Part shown: in pieces, positions 4,704-5,280 of the stretch
Position numbering within the stretch: the stretch's first letter is position 1
How the letters are laid out: each line of letters begins with the position of its first letter
Source of the DNA: an uncultured Terriglobus sp.
GTDB taxonomy: Bacteria; Acidobacteriota; Terriglobia; Terriglobales; Acidobacteriaceae
Direction of reading: 5' to 3'
DNA length: 5,280 nt
NCBI GenBank assembly: GCA_937859825.1
Contig: CALMAP010000291.1
Coordinates: forward strand, 1-5,280
Program-made: the position numbers and the translations under genes
Notes under the pieces: generated by a model
Database searches by the model: none
What the model saw: only the letters and a program-made list of their open reading frames with translations
What the model was told of the DNA's origin: nothing

Positions 4704-5280
4704 GCGCCTCCCATGCACGCAGGTGCAGCGTAGTGGATCCCGGTGCGTCCGCAGTGTCTTTGTAATTGCCGAGTGCCAACGTGCCGGTCTTAACCGTACC
4801 TGGCAGCAGGTAATCCAGCGGTGTCTTTGAGAAGTTCAGCACGACCAGGTACTTTTCCGCGCCGAGTGTGCGCGTGTAGGCGTACACCTGCTTATTGGAT
4901 GGGTCCAGGTCCTGGTAGTCTCCGTACGTGAACACTTTGGCGGAGTGATGCAACGCGATTGCCTTCTGCGTGTAGTGCAGCACGGAGTCAGGATTCGCTG
5001 CTTCAGCATCTGCATTGATCGTCACAAAGTTCGGATTTACCGGTTGCCATGTGTGCGCGCTCGTGCTGAATCCTGCATTGGCTGAGCTGTCCCATTGCAT
5101 GGGGGTGCGGGAGTTGTCCCGGCCAAAGGCAGCCGCGCCTTCGATCAGGTGTTGTTCGCTGTACTTGCCCGTAAGCACGTCGGCTTTGTAACGGTTTTGC
5201 ACCTCAAGATCGTTGAACTCGCTGATCTTCGACCACGGATAGTTGGTCATCGCCAACTCGTCGCCTTCGTACATGTAGAC
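4687..5280 (-). CDS. GH13 alpha-glucosidase / oligo-1,6-glucosidase, C-terminal fragment
   Basis: The last 197 residues of a glycoside hydrolase family 13 enzyme entering from the right edge. The open frame continues to the window end as VYMYEGDEL, so the methionine at 5274 is internal. EGDELAMTN followed by NDLEVQNRY and GRDNSRTPMQWD (residues 53-64 of the fragment) are hallmarks of oligo-1,6-glucosidase/alpha-glucosidases, and the 'NAGFS...WQPVNPNF..IN' and 'DPDSV(L/F)HY..KAIALHH' stretches are likewise typical. The rest is the C-terminal beta-sandwich (YLVVLNFSKTPLDYLLPG ... LRAWEARVYRL). These enzymes hydrolyse terminal alpha-glucosidic bonds of isomalto- or malto-oligosaccharides, releasing glucose. 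The catalytic Asp/Glu/Asp triad lies upstream, outside the window, so activity, signal peptide and exact specificity cannot be judged. The reading of RTPMQW argues against a plain alpha-amylase. It overlaps the acetyltransferase gene and is probably co-transcribed with it. Confidence 0.92.
   Translation of the reverse strand, partial: VYMYEGDELAMTNYPWSKISEFNDLEVQNRYKADVLTGKYSEQHLIEGAAAFGRDNSRTPMQWDSSANAGFSTSAHTWQPVNPNFVTINADAEAANPDSVLHYTQKAIALHHSAKVFTYGDYQDLDPSNKQVYAYTRTLGAEKYLVVLNFSKTPLDYLLPGTVKTGTLALGNYKDTADAPGSTTLHLRAWEARVYRL
4707..4712 (-). promoter_or_regulatory. Ribosome-binding site deciding the acetyltransferase start
   Basis: GGGAGG on the minus strand, 3 nt before GTG 4703-4701. 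The spacing is short, so the choice is favoured but not certain. It lies inside the last codons of the upstream glucosidase gene. Confidence 0.5.

Overview
This window looks like a piece of chromosome from an acidobacterium (Acidobacteriota, probably a soil or peat Terriglobia of the Granulicella/Terriglobus/Edaphobacter kind). The basis is moderate-to-high GC, the style of the NrdA and NrdB sequences, and a 'TCCTGAGCGAAGCGAAGGA'-type dispersed repeat that I associate with intergenic regions of that group. The taxonomic call is from memory and is not proven by the sequence.

Layout. Positions 1-2733 (minus strand) carry a class Ia ribonucleotide reductase operon: nrdA (complete, 825 aa from the chosen start), a 153-bp gap holding a GC-rich stem-loop and the dispersed repeat, then the first 34 codons of nrdB running off the left edge. 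Upstream of nrdA (2734-3133) are a leader and a control region with a good NrdR-box match at 2918-2933 and a weaker second box at 2885-2900. Beyond these lie two hairpins (3019-3058 and 3076-3107) that should insulate the operon from incoming minus-strand transcription.

Positions 3134-3730 hold small and broken material plus one RNA gene: a candidate 29-aa membrane peptide (minus), the decayed C-terminal end of a histidine-kinase ATPase domain (minus, at least two frameshifts and one nonsense codon), and an intact tRNA-Ser(CGA) on the plus strand with encoded CCA. Positions 3724-4115 show no supportable gene.

Positions 4116-5280 (minus) are a sugar-metabolism pair: the C-terminal 197 residues of a GH13 oligo-1,6-glucosidase/alpha-glucosidase entering from the right edge, and a maltose O-acetyltransferase-type hexapeptide transferase whose likely GTG start overlaps the end of the glucosidase gene. 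The pair is probably one transcript: the hydrolase releases glucose from alpha-glucosides, and the acetyltransferase could acetylate glucose or maltose that accumulates.

I found no convincing previously undescribed system here. The points most worth a second look are the kinase pseudogene, the NrdR operator pair, the repeat and stem-loop inside the nrdA-nrdB gap, and the candidate small membrane peptide.
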